Below are positions 1 through 7,624 of a stretch of DNA of 41,889 nucleotides, piece after piece. This DNA comes from a virus. The translations under genes were made by a program, and so were the position numbers. Each line of letters begins with the position of its first letter. Position 1 is the stretch's first letter. The notes beneath the pieces were generated by a model, which did no database searches, was not told where the DNA came from, and saw nothing but the letters and a program-made list of their open reading frames with translations. The stretch is taken from IMG/VR virus record IMGVR_UViG_3300003323_000498, positions 1 through 41,889 of that record, one strand, 5' to 3'.

Positions 1-34
1 CGGCAGTGTCGTCGTGATCTCACCCGCCACGAAT
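1..34. repeat. Terminal direct repeat, left copy
   Basis: The first 34 bases of the window are identical to 41275-41308. Both copies lie in the same tail gene and in the same codon phase, encoding FVAGEITTTLP on the minus strand. The simplest reading is the overlap of a circular genome opened at this point, which gives a unit length of 41,274 bp. After the repeat the two copies diverge: here the phage tail gene continues, at the right end a biotin carboxylase begins. Confidence 0.9.
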
Positions 35-1230
35 TCGCCGCCGCCCGTGCCGATCACGAGTTTGTCGGCGCCCTCGAGCCACTGAATCTCGTTCACGTCC
101 GCCGCTTGAAGCTGGCGGCTGATCGCGTTGTCCGTTTGCACCAGTCCGAAGAAATCCGCCGACATGTTCTCGAAGTCGTCGGGCACCGAGCCCCAAAGCC
201 GCTGCTTGCCGGCCCAGAAGAGACGTTCTCGGAAGAACGTCACCGAGGAGGGGTATTCGGTCGTCGCCGACCATGCGCCGAGCTGCCATCGCGTGGTGGC
301 CTTACCTGAGCTGACTACGCCCGCCGGCAGTTGCTTCAATCCGTTGATGGTGTCCGCGATGACGCTCGCGGTGACAGTCGTCGCATTGGTGAAGGCTGTG
401 ATGCGCGCGATGCCATAGCCCGAATCCTGGTACTCCCACTGCACACCGCTGGACGACTTTCCATCCCACGCCGTGCCCTGCTCGTGAACCGGTGGCGAAG
501 TGCCGCTCGTGGCGCCGTTCAGCGCCTTGTACGTCTTTCCATCGAAGCGGACGAGGTCGCCCGAGCTGTAAGAGACATTCACTTCCCATGGCGACATGTC
601 CAGATTCTGGATCTGGAGTCGCACGAGGCGGCCGACGTCGGACGATGCGAAGAGATTGGCGGAGGCGGTGAGTGTCACGCTCCCCGTCGATGCGCTCGCG
701 TAGATCGTCGTGCTGGTCGTGTTCTCTTCCAGGAACGGGCCCTGATTGGGCGCGTAGCTCGAGAACACCCAGTTCGTGTTCGCGACGCGCGTCAGCTTGC
801 GCGGCTCGTACGTTCGCTTCTGGTTGGCGATGTAGAGCACATCTCCGGATTGCACGATCTTCAGCGCGAAGGTTCCGTCGGCATTCGATAGATCGGCCAA
901 TGCGTATGGGCTCACGATCTCATAGGGCGACAGACCCGAAAGTAATACGCCGTGCAGGGTGTAGAAGCGAACGTAGAGATCGCCAAATTCCAGGATGAAC
1001 GCCTGCGTGGCGCTGAACTCGAACTTCACGAGCCACACGCGCTTGCTGTTGTCCTTCACCGCGGCGACATAGCGCGATCCGCCCCGGCGAGTCGCCGGAC
1101 CCTGCACCATGGGGAGAAACCCCTCTATGAGCTTGCAGCCCTGCGCGTACTTCGCAAGGTCGGTGCGCCCTTCGAGGGAAGGCGACAGCTCACCCGCATT
1201 CAGCGCGTTGATGATCGGCGCCGATTTCAC
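1..1230 (-). CDS. Tail tubular protein B (T7 gp12-like), N-terminal 410 residues
   Basis: This is the N-terminal part of a podovirus tail nozzle protein, which assembles below the tail tubular A ring as part of the DNA-ejection tube. Translation probably starts at the GTG at 1228-1230, whose GTGA overlaps the stop of the upstream tail tubular A gene. The protein opens with SAPIINALNAGELSPSLEGR, a typical start for this family, and later has QGPATRRGGSRYVA and a stretch ending LVIGTGGGEFVAGEI. The frame runs off base 1 without a stop and resumes in phase at 41274-40255. The joined protein is 749 residues, close to the 794 of T7 gp12. The split is caused by where the circle was opened, not by mutation. 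Confidence 0.88.
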   Translation of the reverse strand, partial: MKSAPIINALNAGELSPSLEGRTDLAKYAQGCKLIEGFLPMVQGPATRRGGSRYVAAVKDNSKRVWLVKFEFSATQAFILEFGDLYVRFYTLHGVLLSGLSPYEIVSPYALADLSNADGTFALKIVQSGDVLYIANQKRTYEPRKLTRVANTNWVFSSYAPNQGPFLEENTTSTTIYASASTGSVTLTASANLFASSDVGRLVRLQIQNLDMSPWEVNVSYSSGDLVRFDGKTYKALNGATSGTSPPVHEQGTAWDGKSSSGVQWEYQDSGYGIARITAFTNATTVTASVIADTINGLKQLPAGVVSSGKATTRWQLGAWSATTEYPSSVTFFRERLFWAGKQRLWGSVPDDFENMSADFFGLVQTDNAISRQLQAADVNEIQWLEGADKLVIGTGGGEFVAGEITTTLP

Positions 1231-1835
1231 TGGAGACGCCCCAGCACCCAGGTGTCATCGGCCTGAGACTGCGAGGCCGTCTCGATGGCATTTGCGCGCG
1301 TTCCTTCGCTTACGGCCATTTTGTAGTCGGCCATCGCGAGTTGGCGTTTGCTGTCAGATTGCGTCAGGCGCTCGCAGTTCTCGTAAGCGAGGCGTGAAGA
1401 GACCACCTCGCAGAACGCCGCATCCCAGGAGGCCACATCTACGATGCGGGCGATGTAGCGGATGCTGAGCGGCGCCGAGAGGTCGGTGAGGATGGTCGTC
1501 CCCTCGATCGAGTACAGGGCCTGCCCGTTCACGGTCCGAAAGTCGGAGAGGTCCGCAATCGACTGAATGTCCCCGCCCTCGATGAGGCGCAGGAAATCGA
1601 CGGGCAGCTGATATTGATACGCGTAATCCGAGAGCGGCGTCGCGGAGAGCGCCGGCAGAGATGCGCGCTTGATCGAGAACTTCCAGCGTCGGCGTCGGAG
1701 CTCGGCGTCACGAACCGTCGCGTAGCGCAGGTTCATGACCCGCGCGCGGTTGTTGTTGTCGTTGAGTGCGGTGATCGTGTCCGCGCCGAGTTTGGTCAGC
1801 GCGGCGTTACAGATCTCGACGTCGGATGCGGCCAT
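1227..1835 (-). CDS. Tail tubular protein A (T7 gp11-like)
   Basis: A 202-residue protein of the podovirus tail tubular A (gatekeeper) family, which forms the ring between the portal and the tail nozzle. The sequence shows the usual hallmarks: ICNAALTKLG near the N terminus, a W-K-F-S-I-K-R-A-S-L strand, YQYQLPVDFLRL in the middle and RLAYENCERLTQSDSKRQ in the C-terminal half. Length matches T7 gp11 (196 residues). It lies directly upstream of tail tubular B with a GTGA overlap. Its ATG is 8 nt downstream of a repeated promoter-like element (1842-1872) and I see no Shine-Dalgarno sequence, so it may be translated from a leaderless mRNA. Confidence 0.9.
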   Translation of the reverse strand: MAASDVEICNAALTKLGADTITALNDNNNRARVMNLRYATVRDAELRRRRWKFSIKRASLPALSATPLSDYAYQYQLPVDFLRLIEGGDIQSIADLSDFRTVNGQALYSIEGTTILTDLSAPLSIRYIARIVDVASWDAAFCEVVSSRLAYENCERLTQSDSKRQLAMADYKMAVSEGTRANAIETASQSQADDTWVLGRLQ

Positions 1836-1841
1836 GTCGGC

Positions 1842-1872
1842 CGAATATCTGAGTCGTGAGCGACGGAATCAA
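1842..1872 (-). promoter_or_regulatory. Repeated late promoter-like element, copy 1
   Basis: On the minus strand this reads TTGATT, a 17-nt spacer, then GATATT followed by CG, a fair match to sigma70 -35 and -10 boxes at ideal spacing. It shares CCGTC after the -35 box and A before the -10 box with three other copies (6539-6569, 9651-9681, 34870-34900). The stop codon of the upstream gene lies inside TTGATT. The ATG of tail tubular A begins 8 nt after GATATT, so transcription would start at or within two bases of the AUG. Confidence 0.7.
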
Positions 1873-2978
1873 CGCGGCAGACGGCGCCTGCGTAGCGGCA
1901 TGTTGTCGCCCGAACCGCCCACGGTGAACGATGTCACCGCCGCTGAGCCTCCCATGTGCAGCCCGCCGCTTGGCGTCACAGTCCGCGATGCCTCATGCGT
2001 CGAGTTGCCTGCCGTTCCGCCGAGTGAGATACCGCCGCTCGCAGTTCGCGCTGCGACGCGCGCCTCAGCGCTTGCGCCAGCGAGCTGCAGCCCTCCGGTT
2101 GCGGAGTAGCTATAGGATTGCTGACCGCTGTTGCTCGAGTAGTCCGCTGCACCGCCCAGGGCGACCCCGCCAGCGGGCGCGGGGACACGCACGCGCAGTT
2201 GAGCCGCGGCGCCGGATACTGTGATCCCGCCGGCCGCGGCAATCACTTTCCCCTTCGCAAATGAAGCAGCCCCGCCGAGCGCGACGCCACCCGAAGGAGT
2301 CGCTTGCTTGCGCACCCTCGAAACCGTCGCCGCGCCGCCGGTCGTAATCCCGCCCGCCGCCGCTTTGACGCGCGCGCGAAGTTGCGCTGATGTACCCGAT
2401 AGGGAGAGTCCGCCCGTCGCGCTGTAACTAAACGACTGCGTGCCGGAATCGAAGTCCCCACCCGACCAGTTATCGAGATTGTCGTTGGAGCCTCCCTGGC
2501 CGTACTGAATCCCAGGCTTTCCGGTCGAGAGCGTGCCGTTGGTGAATGAGCCGATGCTCGTTCCGCCGACTTTGACGGTGATCGTCGTGCCTTGAGCCTC
2601 CATGTACACGACCGAGCCATTGGCCACCGTTCCGGTGAGTGAGGCGATCTTGGTGTATGACCCGCCATTGGCGAGCCACACTCCCGCGCCACCCGACCAG
2701 GTGTAGCAGTCATACCCGCTATCCACACCCGAAGTGTTCTGGCGGATCGCAGGGCCGGCGCCGCTATTGTCCGCCCCACCAGGGCTTGCGACTGTGCACT
2801 GAGACCACTGATCAGCGGGGAAACTGACGGCGTTGTAGTACGCCGCCGAGTTGTCGGTGGTGGACGAGGCTTGATTGCTCGAAATCGAGAACGAGCCCAA
2901 CCCATCGCGGGTGGTCCAGTTGGACCCTAGCGAGGCATTATTGGCGCGGTTGAAGTCGTCGCTGGCAAGCGTGCTCAC
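1869..2978 (-). CDS. LamG-like virion protein with tandem glycine-rich repeats
   Basis: A 369-residue protein; GTG start at 2976-2978 overlapping the upstream stop. Residues 1 to about 175 (opening DDFNRANNASLG) look like a concanavalin/LamG-type jelly roll of the kind that binds glycans. Residues about 180-350 hold eight repeats built on [ST/A]GG[ILV]-x-[LTV]-[GS]-G-[AT], spaced about 20-30 residues, interrupted twice by a YSYSATGGL strand. The tail is basic (PLRRRRLPR). Position among tail and head genes suggests a minor virion protein, perhaps an adhesin or decoration. I infer the binding role from fold resemblance only. There is no reverse transcriptase nearby, so it is not a diversity-generating target. 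Confidence 0.72.
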   Translation of the reverse strand: MSTLASDDFNRANNASLGSNWTTRDGLGSFSISSNQASSTTDNSAAYYNAVSFPADQWSQCTVASPGGADNSGAGPAIRQNTSGVDSGYDCYTWSGGAGVWLANGGSYTKIASLTGTVANGSVVYMEAQGTTITVKVGGTSIGSFTNGTLSTGKPGIQYGQGGSNDNLDNWSGGDFDSGTQSFSYSATGGLSLSGTSAQLRARVKAAAGGITTGGAATVSRVRKQATPSGGVALGGAASFAKGKVIAAAGGITVSGAAAQLRVRVPAPAGGVALGGAADYSSNSGQQSYSYSATGGLQLAGASAEARVAARTASGGISLGGTAGNSTHEASRTVTPSGGLHMGGSAAVTSFTVGGSGDNMPLRRRRLPR

Positions 2979-3532
2979 AGGTCGCCAAGCGCTATCGTCT
3001 TGCCGGCCACGAATTGCTGGCCGAAATTGCGCAACGCCTCACGCAGGGTCGTGCTCGAGAGAATCTCACTTGAATCGATCCCGAGCTCGCTGCAGGCCTG
3101 ATACAGCGCGGTCTGGTAGTTCGCCGGCAGTTGCGAAATCGTTCGATTGAGATTGCCGGGGATGGTGACGTTCACTCCGAGAATCCCACTCATGCGCTGA
3201 GTGAGCTGGCTCATCCCGACGACGACCCGCAAGACGGTCCGATAGGTCATGCCCACCTGGACCCACTGCGCGGGGATATCGAGCGCTTCCAGCTCGCTCT
3301 TCACCGTGTTCAGCGCGCCAGCGCCGATCGTATTGTCGAGAGGCGGTACGACGAGGCAACTCGAATCGGCCTGCAGAGTGCTGAGCTCCGCCTGCGTCAC
3401 GTTCTGCCAGTAGACGATCGCCGATCCGCCAAGCGCGCATGAAGCCCACGAGCCAGTGCTTGGAAGGTACTTTGGCTCAAACGGGTCTTGCCGCGTTCCC
3501 GCGCCGACGATGGGTTCCACGAAGAAGCTCAT
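2975..3532 (-). CDS. Phage structural-region protein, unknown function
   Basis: A 185-residue protein opening MSFFVEPIVGAGTRQDPFEPKY. I do not assign it to a named family. It is mostly soluble, with no signal peptide or clear membrane span, and contains several proline-rich turns before a helical C-terminal third (SSTTLREALRNFGQQF). It overlaps the LamG-like gene by GTGA and follows another small structural-region gene, so it is almost certainly made with the virion proteins and may be a minor tail or baseplate component. Confidence 0.75.
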   Translation of the reverse strand: MSFFVEPIVGAGTRQDPFEPKYLPSTGSWASCALGGSAIVYWQNVTQAELSTLQADSSCLVVPPLDNTIGAGALNTVKSELEALDIPAQWVQVGMTYRTVLRVVVGMSQLTQRMSGILGVNVTIPGNLNRTISQLPANYQTALYQACSELGIDSSEILSSTTLREALRNFGQQFVAGKTIALGDL

Positions 3533-3543
3533 CGGCCGGCTCG

Positions 3544-3948
3544 TCAGTCGCAGGTGATCTGCGGCGTCAGCAGGATCTGGTCACCGTTGTTTGCTGGCGT
3601 GAAGCTGGTGAACGCCTCGGCGAGTACGAGATCGGTGTCGGTCGCGCGAATCGCGAAGTAGCCGTAGACCGTGGCGTTCGTCGTGAGCGCGCCGGTGAAA
3701 GTCCATGTCTGCTGCGCGTACGAGGCCGAGGTCGGAGCGCCATTCGTGACGCTCCAGCTCGCCCCGGTGAGCGTCTTCGCCGAGTAGCCACCGCCGGCTG
3801 CCTCGGTGTAGCTGCTCGCCGTGTCGGTCTCGGCCGGCGTGACGTTCGTCGCGAACAGGCCGTATATCAGATTGCGAACGGTCGTCGTCTTGCCGACGAG
3901 ATACGAGAGCGTGATGTTCTCGCCGACGTTGGGAACGAGCAGCGTCAT
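3544..3948 (-). CDS. Small virion-region protein, beta-rich, unknown function
   Basis: A 134-residue protein starting at the ATG at 3946-3948, whose ATGA overlaps the stop of the upstream gene; the frame is open further upstream but that would overlap the neighbour heavily. It opens MTLLVPNVGENITLSYLVGK and is rich in threonine and aromatic beta strands (TWTFTGALTTNATVYGYF), ending LLTPQITCD. The composition resembles small beta-sandwich phage tail or decoration proteins. No catalytic motif is visible. Confidence 0.75.
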   Translation of the reverse strand: MTLLVPNVGENITLSYLVGKTTTVRNLIYGLFATNVTPAETDTASSYTEAAGGGYSAKTLTGASWSVTNGAPTSASYAQQTWTFTGALTTNATVYGYFAIRATDTDLVLAEAFTSFTPANNGDQILLTPQITCD

Positions 3949-4343
3949 GCGGGCCTCGTGTGATAGCCGAAGCGCACAGCGTCCTCGTACTTGGGCCGGC
4001 GTGGCGCCGGAATCTCTTCGAACCACGCTTGGCGCAACTGCGCGGCAGGCACGTGGATCGCAAGCGCATTGAGGCCCGCATCGTCAACGAGCATCACGGA
4101 TGCGACATCGCCCGGTTCGAGGTCGGTGAGTATCCCAGTGCGTCCAGAGTAGGACACCCACATGCCGCGCTTGGGCGGCTGATCATCCCGAAGGTGGCTG
4201 CCAGTGTGATCCCGCGTCGGGCGCCGGCGCAGGCCGGACACCGCCGTCAGGTGCGAGGGCAGCTTCGTCGAGCCGCGCACGTCAACCACATGGCGGCGCG
4301 CCTCGGGATTCAGAAACGCATTTACTCGATCTCGCAAGCTCAT
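3945..4343 (-). CDS. Small virion-region protein, unknown function
   Basis: A 132-residue protein with a basic N-terminal region (about residues 1-60, many Arg and His) followed by a compact domain beginning GMWVSYSGRTGILTDLEPGD and ending in AWFEEIPAPRRPKYEDAVRF. The second part looks like a small beta barrel. It is joined to both neighbours by 4-nt ATGA overlaps, which supports it as a real gene of the late operon. The function is unknown; a minor head or tail component is likely from its position. Confidence 0.72.
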   Translation of the reverse strand: MSLRDRVNAFLNPEARRHVVDVRGSTKLPSHLTAVSGLRRRPTRDHTGSHLRDDQPPKRGMWVSYSGRTGILTDLEPGDVASVMLVDDAGLNALAIHVPAAQLRQAWFEEIPAPRRPKYEDAVRFGYHTRPA

Positions 4344-4714
4344 ACGCGATTCCGCCGGCAGACCATCTTGACGGTGAGGCTCGTCGTGCCGTCACCGCCT
4401 GTGACGTTCGGGCGAATCAGGAGCGGCGATTCTTCGAACACTTCGAGCGCAGCGGCGGTCTTCGTGACTGCGTTCCCCTGCGGATCGGTGAGGGCAGTGT
4501 ACGTCGGCGACTCGGACTCTTTGTCGTTCGAGCCTTCGAGCGTGACTGAACCGCCGGTACCAAACGTGCCTGTGATCTGCACGGTCCGGTCCGACCAATC
4601 CCCCATCTTCACAGGGCCACCCACATCGCCATTGGCCAACGGCGACCATACGACGCGCGCAAGATTTGCGTTGCCGTCGACCCCGTACTCGACTACCGGC
4701 AGGATGGTCGCCAC
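4340..4714 (-). CDS. Small virion-region protein, unknown function
   Basis: A 124-residue protein, GTG start at 4712-4714. It is beta-rich and acidic in the first two thirds (WSDRTVQITGTFGTGGSVTL), ending in a basic strand (VKMVCRRNRV). The pattern of short strands separated by Gly, Asn and Asp is typical of small phage head decoration or tail proteins, but no family is recognised. It lies between the capsid-proximal genes and the tail genes and overlaps the next gene by ATGA. Confidence 0.72.
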   Translation of the reverse strand: MATILPVVEYGVDGNANLARVVWSPLANGDVGGPVKMGDWSDRTVQITGTFGTGGSVTLEGSNDKESESPTYTALTDPQGNAVTKTAAALEVFEESPLLIRPNVTGGDGTTSLTVKMVCRRNRV

Positions 4715-4717
4715 GGG

Positions 4718-4912
4718 TTATCCGATCGGGTTGCCCTCGGTCGTCTGCAGATAGTTCAGGAGCGCCCGAACTGCCTGCAGTACGCCGAGCTTCGACGAAT
4801 ACGCCGTATCGCTGATGCGCAGCTCGACAGCGGCCGAAGTCGTCGACCCGGATTCGGTGACGTCCTTCGGCTGCATGCCGCCGACCGCGATACCGTAGAA
4901 GCGGTCTGCCAT
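4718..4912 (-). CDS. Small capsid-proximal protein, unknown function
   Basis: A 64-residue protein opening MADRFYGIAVGGMQPKDV and ending in a helix (LQAVRALLNYLQTTEGNPIG). It sits two genes downstream of the major capsid gene in the same orientation with gaps of only 3-4 nt on either side. No family is recognised. Confidence 0.68.
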   Translation of the reverse strand: MADRFYGIAVGGMQPKDVTESGSTTSAAVELRISDTAYSSKLGVLQAVRALLNYLQTTEGNPIG

Positions 4913-4916
4913 GGCG

Positions 4917-5435
4917 TTACACCATGTACTCGGCGCGCAGGCCGATCGTGCCCGCCGCCGTGGTCGCCGCGGTGAGCGTCAGCACCACGTCGTACCAGAC
5001 CTTCGGGTCTGAGGTCAGACCGAGCCGCTGCCACAGCGGCTTTTCCAAGTCCGCAAGGCCGTAGCCCGAACCCGAATCGGTCGCGTCCGCTTCGTGCTCG
5101 ATCTCCGTGCCTGTCGTGATCGCCGAGGCGATCGACTGCGCGGAGGCGTAGAAGTCCGCGTCCACAACCGCGCCACCGTCCGCGGTCGTGCGATAGATGC
5201 CGAGGTCGCCCGCACCCGAGGTGATGGCGTCGCAGTAGAGCTTCATCAGCTCGCCGTACGCGTTGCTCGGAACGCTGCCCAGGATGTACTTCGAGCCGAT
5301 CGAGTCGCCGTTGGCGGCCTCCACCGTCGCGAGGAAGCCGCGCTTCATGCCGGCCGCCACTGAGGCATTCGACAACACGCGCGGGGTCGCATCGCGATTG
5401 GTGATGGCGCCCGCTTTGACAGTCACTACAGCCAT
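4917..5435 (-). CDS. Capsid-adjacent protein, likely head decoration
   Basis: A 172-residue protein immediately downstream of the major capsid gene. It opens MAVVTVKAGAITNRDATPRV and ends in a beta strand (AAGTIGLRAEYMV). A clear Shine-Dalgarno (GGAG) lies about 8 nt before its ATG, unlike several other late genes. In podoviruses of the BPP-1 type a cement or decoration protein is encoded next to the capsid gene. I infer that role from position, size and beta-rich composition; there is no motif that proves it. Confidence 0.75.
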   Translation of the reverse strand: MAVVTVKAGAITNRDATPRVLSNASVAAGMKRGFLATVEAANGDSIGSKYILGSVPSNAYGELMKLYCDAITSGAGDLGIYRTTADGGAVVDADFYASAQSIASAITTGTEIEHEADATDSGSGYGLADLEKPLWQRLGLTSDPKVWYDVVLTLTAATTAAGTIGLRAEYMV

Positions 5436-5481
5436 GAAACTCTCCTGCCCTACCGACTACCGGGGGCGTTCAGAAATCGAA

Positions 5482-6393
5482 TCAGCGCGCCCAGATCTTC
5501 ACGACCTTCTTCTCTTCGAGTCGGGTCGCGTTCGCGCTCATCTTCGTGTAGGCCTGCCACGGCCGGCCCTGGATGTCCGCACGCACATCGATCGCGGTCT
5601 CGATGTCGTTCCAGATGCCCAGGTGCATGCCGCTCTTCAGCCACATCGGCAGCGCGCGCGAGCTGCCGGACTGATCGTCCGTCGCAGTCGTCGTGATCCA
5701 GGGACGCTCGGAGTGGATGAAATTGAAGCCGCGCCACTTCTTGATGATGCCGTTCTCGTCGTAGGTCACTTCCTTGTTGAAGTCGAGCGAGATCACCTGA
5801 ATCTCGTTCAGCAGCGACTCGTGATCGATCGAGGTGATGGCGACGTAGAGCGGCTCGGGGTTGTCACTGTTCAGCGCTTCCGTCGAGAGCAGGATGCGCC
5901 GGCCACGCTCCAATTTCGCGACGTTGAGGCCGGAAGCGGAGCCCCCGATGTTCACGCCTACCACCTGGTTCGTGGTGTCGAAGCTGGTCGACGTGCCGCC
6001 GGTGACGCCCGTCTGCGCGGATGCGAAGAATGCTGCACCGATGCGGTCATCGAACTTGCGATTGGCTGCGGCGGTTGCGCCCTGCACGTACGTCGAGCTC
6101 GGATCGGTGAGCAGGCGCAGCTTGTCGAAGCTGTCGATGAGTTGGGCGACGTCCGCATCGAGCGGCGCGACCCAACGGCGATCGAGGGGAGCATCCGTGC
6201 GACCCATCGGCGAGTACCGGGTCGTCACGTCGTTCATCTCGATGATGCCGTACTGATCGACCGGGGAGGCCTGATTGCCGACGTAGTTACCGCTCGTGAC
6301 GGCCTCGCGCATGCGCGATTTCGTCTGCTGCACGAGCAGTTGAATGTTTGTGCTGTACTGCTGGACGTACCAGGTAGGGATATTGACCGACAT
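5482..6393 (-). CDS. Major capsid protein
   Basis: A 303-residue protein in the expected place, downstream of the portal and scaffold genes. I place the start at the ATG at 6391-6393 (MSVNIPTWYVQQYSTNIQLL); a TTG six bases upstream is less likely. Features consistent with an HK97-fold podovirus capsid are the helical N-terminal segment (QQTKSRMREAVTSGNY), a domain containing DPSSTYVQGATAAANRKFDD and the C-terminal WNDIETAIDVRADIQGRPWQ. It has its own leader of about 150 nt preceded by a repeated promoter-like element at 6539-6569, fitting a protein needed in large amounts. Confidence 0.85.
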   Translation of the reverse strand: MSVNIPTWYVQQYSTNIQLLVQQTKSRMREAVTSGNYVGNQASPVDQYGIIEMNDVTTRYSPMGRTDAPLDRRWVAPLDADVAQLIDSFDKLRLLTDPSSTYVQGATAAANRKFDDRIGAAFFASAQTGVTGGTSTSFDTTNQVVGVNIGGSASGLNVAKLERGRRILLSTEALNSDNPEPLYVAITSIDHESLLNEIQVISLDFNKEVTYDENGIIKKWRGFNFIHSERPWITTTATDDQSGSSRALPMWLKSGMHLGIWNDIETAIDVRADIQGRPWQAYTKMSANATRLEEKKVVKIWAR

Positions 6394-6538
6394 GGACAAG
6401 CCGCTCCGAAAAACGAAGTTGAATTCACGTTTCTCGAAGGGCTTGTCTCTTGCGAGGGCCGCTTCTTCCCGCTTACGGCGGGCAGGCGGAGCGCTTTCGC
6501 TCGGTCAGTCGGGGCGCGTGGCCTTGTCGACTTGCAAA

Positions 6539-6569
6539 CGAATATCTTGAAGCCGAGTGACGGAATCAA
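6539..6569 (-). promoter_or_regulatory. Repeated late promoter-like element, copy 2 (capsid)
   Basis: Minus-strand TTGATT, 17-nt spacer, GATATT, with the same invariant CCGTC and CG flanks as the other copies. It begins 4 nt after the scaffold stop codon. Unlike the other three, it is followed by 147 nt before the capsid ATG. That leader contains a small hairpin (CCCGC-CGTAA-GCGGG at about 6467-6481) and a weak GGAG before the start codon. Confidence 0.72.
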
Positions 6570-6573
6570 GCCC

Positions 6574-7353
6574 TCATGCGGCTTTCTCTGCGAGTGGCGC
6601 GAGCTTCGCCATCTGTGCGTGAAACTCAGCATCGGTCACCTGACCCGCGAGGCGCTTGGTGCGCAAATCCGCGAGCTGCTGTTTCGCCGCAGCCGGACTG
6701 ATGCTGAATCCGCCACCGCCCTCGCCCTTGTCGCCTTCGGCAAAGGCATGCTCGCCGAGCTTTGAGCCGAACGAGTGGAAGGTCTTCAGCATGTCCGCCG
6801 TGCCGAATGCTTCCTCGTACGCCTTCACCTTCTCATCGCTCCAGCCGGCCGAGCGCAGGAAGCGCCGCGCGTACTCGGAGTTCTTGTCGAAGTCGTTGCC
6901 CCACTCGGTCTTGAGCGCGCCGAGCTGCTTGTCCGCTTCGGCTTTCAGCGTATCGCCGTCGCGCTTCAACATGTCGGTGAAGAACGTGTTCCACTCGTTG
7001 GCGATGGCGACCGCCGCGTCCTTGGGCACGCCCGCCTTGTGGAACCACTGTGCCGCCTGCTTCGCAAACGAGCCGTCGTCGTTCTGCGGGAACGGGAGCG
7101 AGTAATCCTCGGGCTTCTCCGGCACTCCCAGCTTTGCGCGGAATGCCTTGATGCCGTCGGCATCGTTCGCGTCCTTGGGCATGACGACGGTACGGCCCGC
7201 CTTGTCGGCGCCGATCAGCTTCTCCAGGTTCTGGAACGAGGTGATGGCGTCGTCGCCGCTCTTCCAACCCTTGTTGGTTACGAAGTCCTTGTGCGCATCT
7301 CCGAACCAGGAGACGGGAGCATCATTCGGCGGTGGCGTGTTCGAGTCCGGCAC
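6574..7353 (-). CDS. Scaffolding / capsid assembly protein
   Basis: A 259-residue, highly charged, mainly helical protein directly upstream of the major capsid gene, the standard place for a podovirus scaffold. GTG start at 7351-7353 with a good Shine-Dalgarno (GAGGAA). The N terminus is short and proline-rich, followed by WFGDAHKDFVTNKGWKSGDD, a central EKPEDYSLPFP segment, a glycine-rich linker (EGGGGF) and a C-terminal helix (KQQLADLRTKRLAGQVTDAE), the region that in scaffolds contacts the capsid protein. Family assignment rests on position and these features. Confidence 0.8.
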   Translation of the reverse strand: MPDSNTPPPNDAPVSWFGDAHKDFVTNKGWKSGDDAITSFQNLEKLIGADKAGRTVVMPKDANDADGIKAFRAKLGVPEKPEDYSLPFPQNDDGSFAKQAAQWFHKAGVPKDAAVAIANEWNTFFTDMLKRDGDTLKAEADKQLGALKTEWGNDFDKNSEYARRFLRSAGWSDEKVKAYEEAFGTADMLKTFHSFGSKLGEHAFAEGDKGEGGGGFSISPAAAKQQLADLRTKRLAGQVTDAEFHAQMAKLAPLAEKAA

Positions 7354-7624
7354 GGTCTTGTTCCTCAGTCAGTTGGATGTCATCGAGTTCGATGAAGCCT
7401 GCGATACGCAGATACGCATCGCGCAGACCTGCCGCATAGGCGGTCGCGTATGGATCGACGGTGCGCGTCACAGGACTCACCACGATTCCGCCACGGTTCA
7501 CGCGGCAGAACCGTCGTAGGTCAGCCAGCACGCGCAACGCTTCCGGGTGCGGCCGTTGGCCGTCGCCACAGAATGTGCGCAGGTAGGCCAGGCGCTTGCG
7601 ATGGAGGAGTTCACGCAGGTTCAA
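7322..7624 (-). CDS. Bbp19-like phage protein
   Basis: A 100-residue protein resembling Bbp19 of Bordetella phage BPP-1 and its relatives. The recognisable core is LAYLRTFCGD, then ALRVLADLRRFCRVN and DPYATAYAAGLRDAYLRI. The function in BPP-1 is not established; it lies between the portal and scaffold genes in such phages, as here. The start codon appears to be TTG at 7622-7624, overlapping the portal stop as TTGA; the last 32 nt overlap the scaffold gene. Confidence 0.82.
   Translation of the reverse strand: MNLRELLHRKRLAYLRTFCGDGQRPHPEALRVLADLRRFCRVNRGGIVVSPVTRTVDPYATAYAAGLRDAYLRIAGFIELDDIQLTEEQDRAGLEHATAE

Noticed and set aside
1842-1872. Repeated elements as promoters for a T7-type phage RNA polymerase
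   Set aside because: No single-subunit RNA polymerase gene exists here, and conservation is split into two boxes 17 nt apart as in sigma70 promoters rather than one contiguous block.
1869-2978. A diversity-generating retroelement target, suggested by BPP-1-like genes nearby
   Set aside because: No reverse transcriptase, template repeat or accessory variability gene is present anywhere in the window.
5263-6765. A 500-codon open frame on the plus strand opposite the capsid gene
   Set aside because: It is the complement of the capsid and its neighbours; high GC leaves the opposite strand open. The composition (Arg/Ala/His-rich, no hydrophobic core) is that of a shadow frame.
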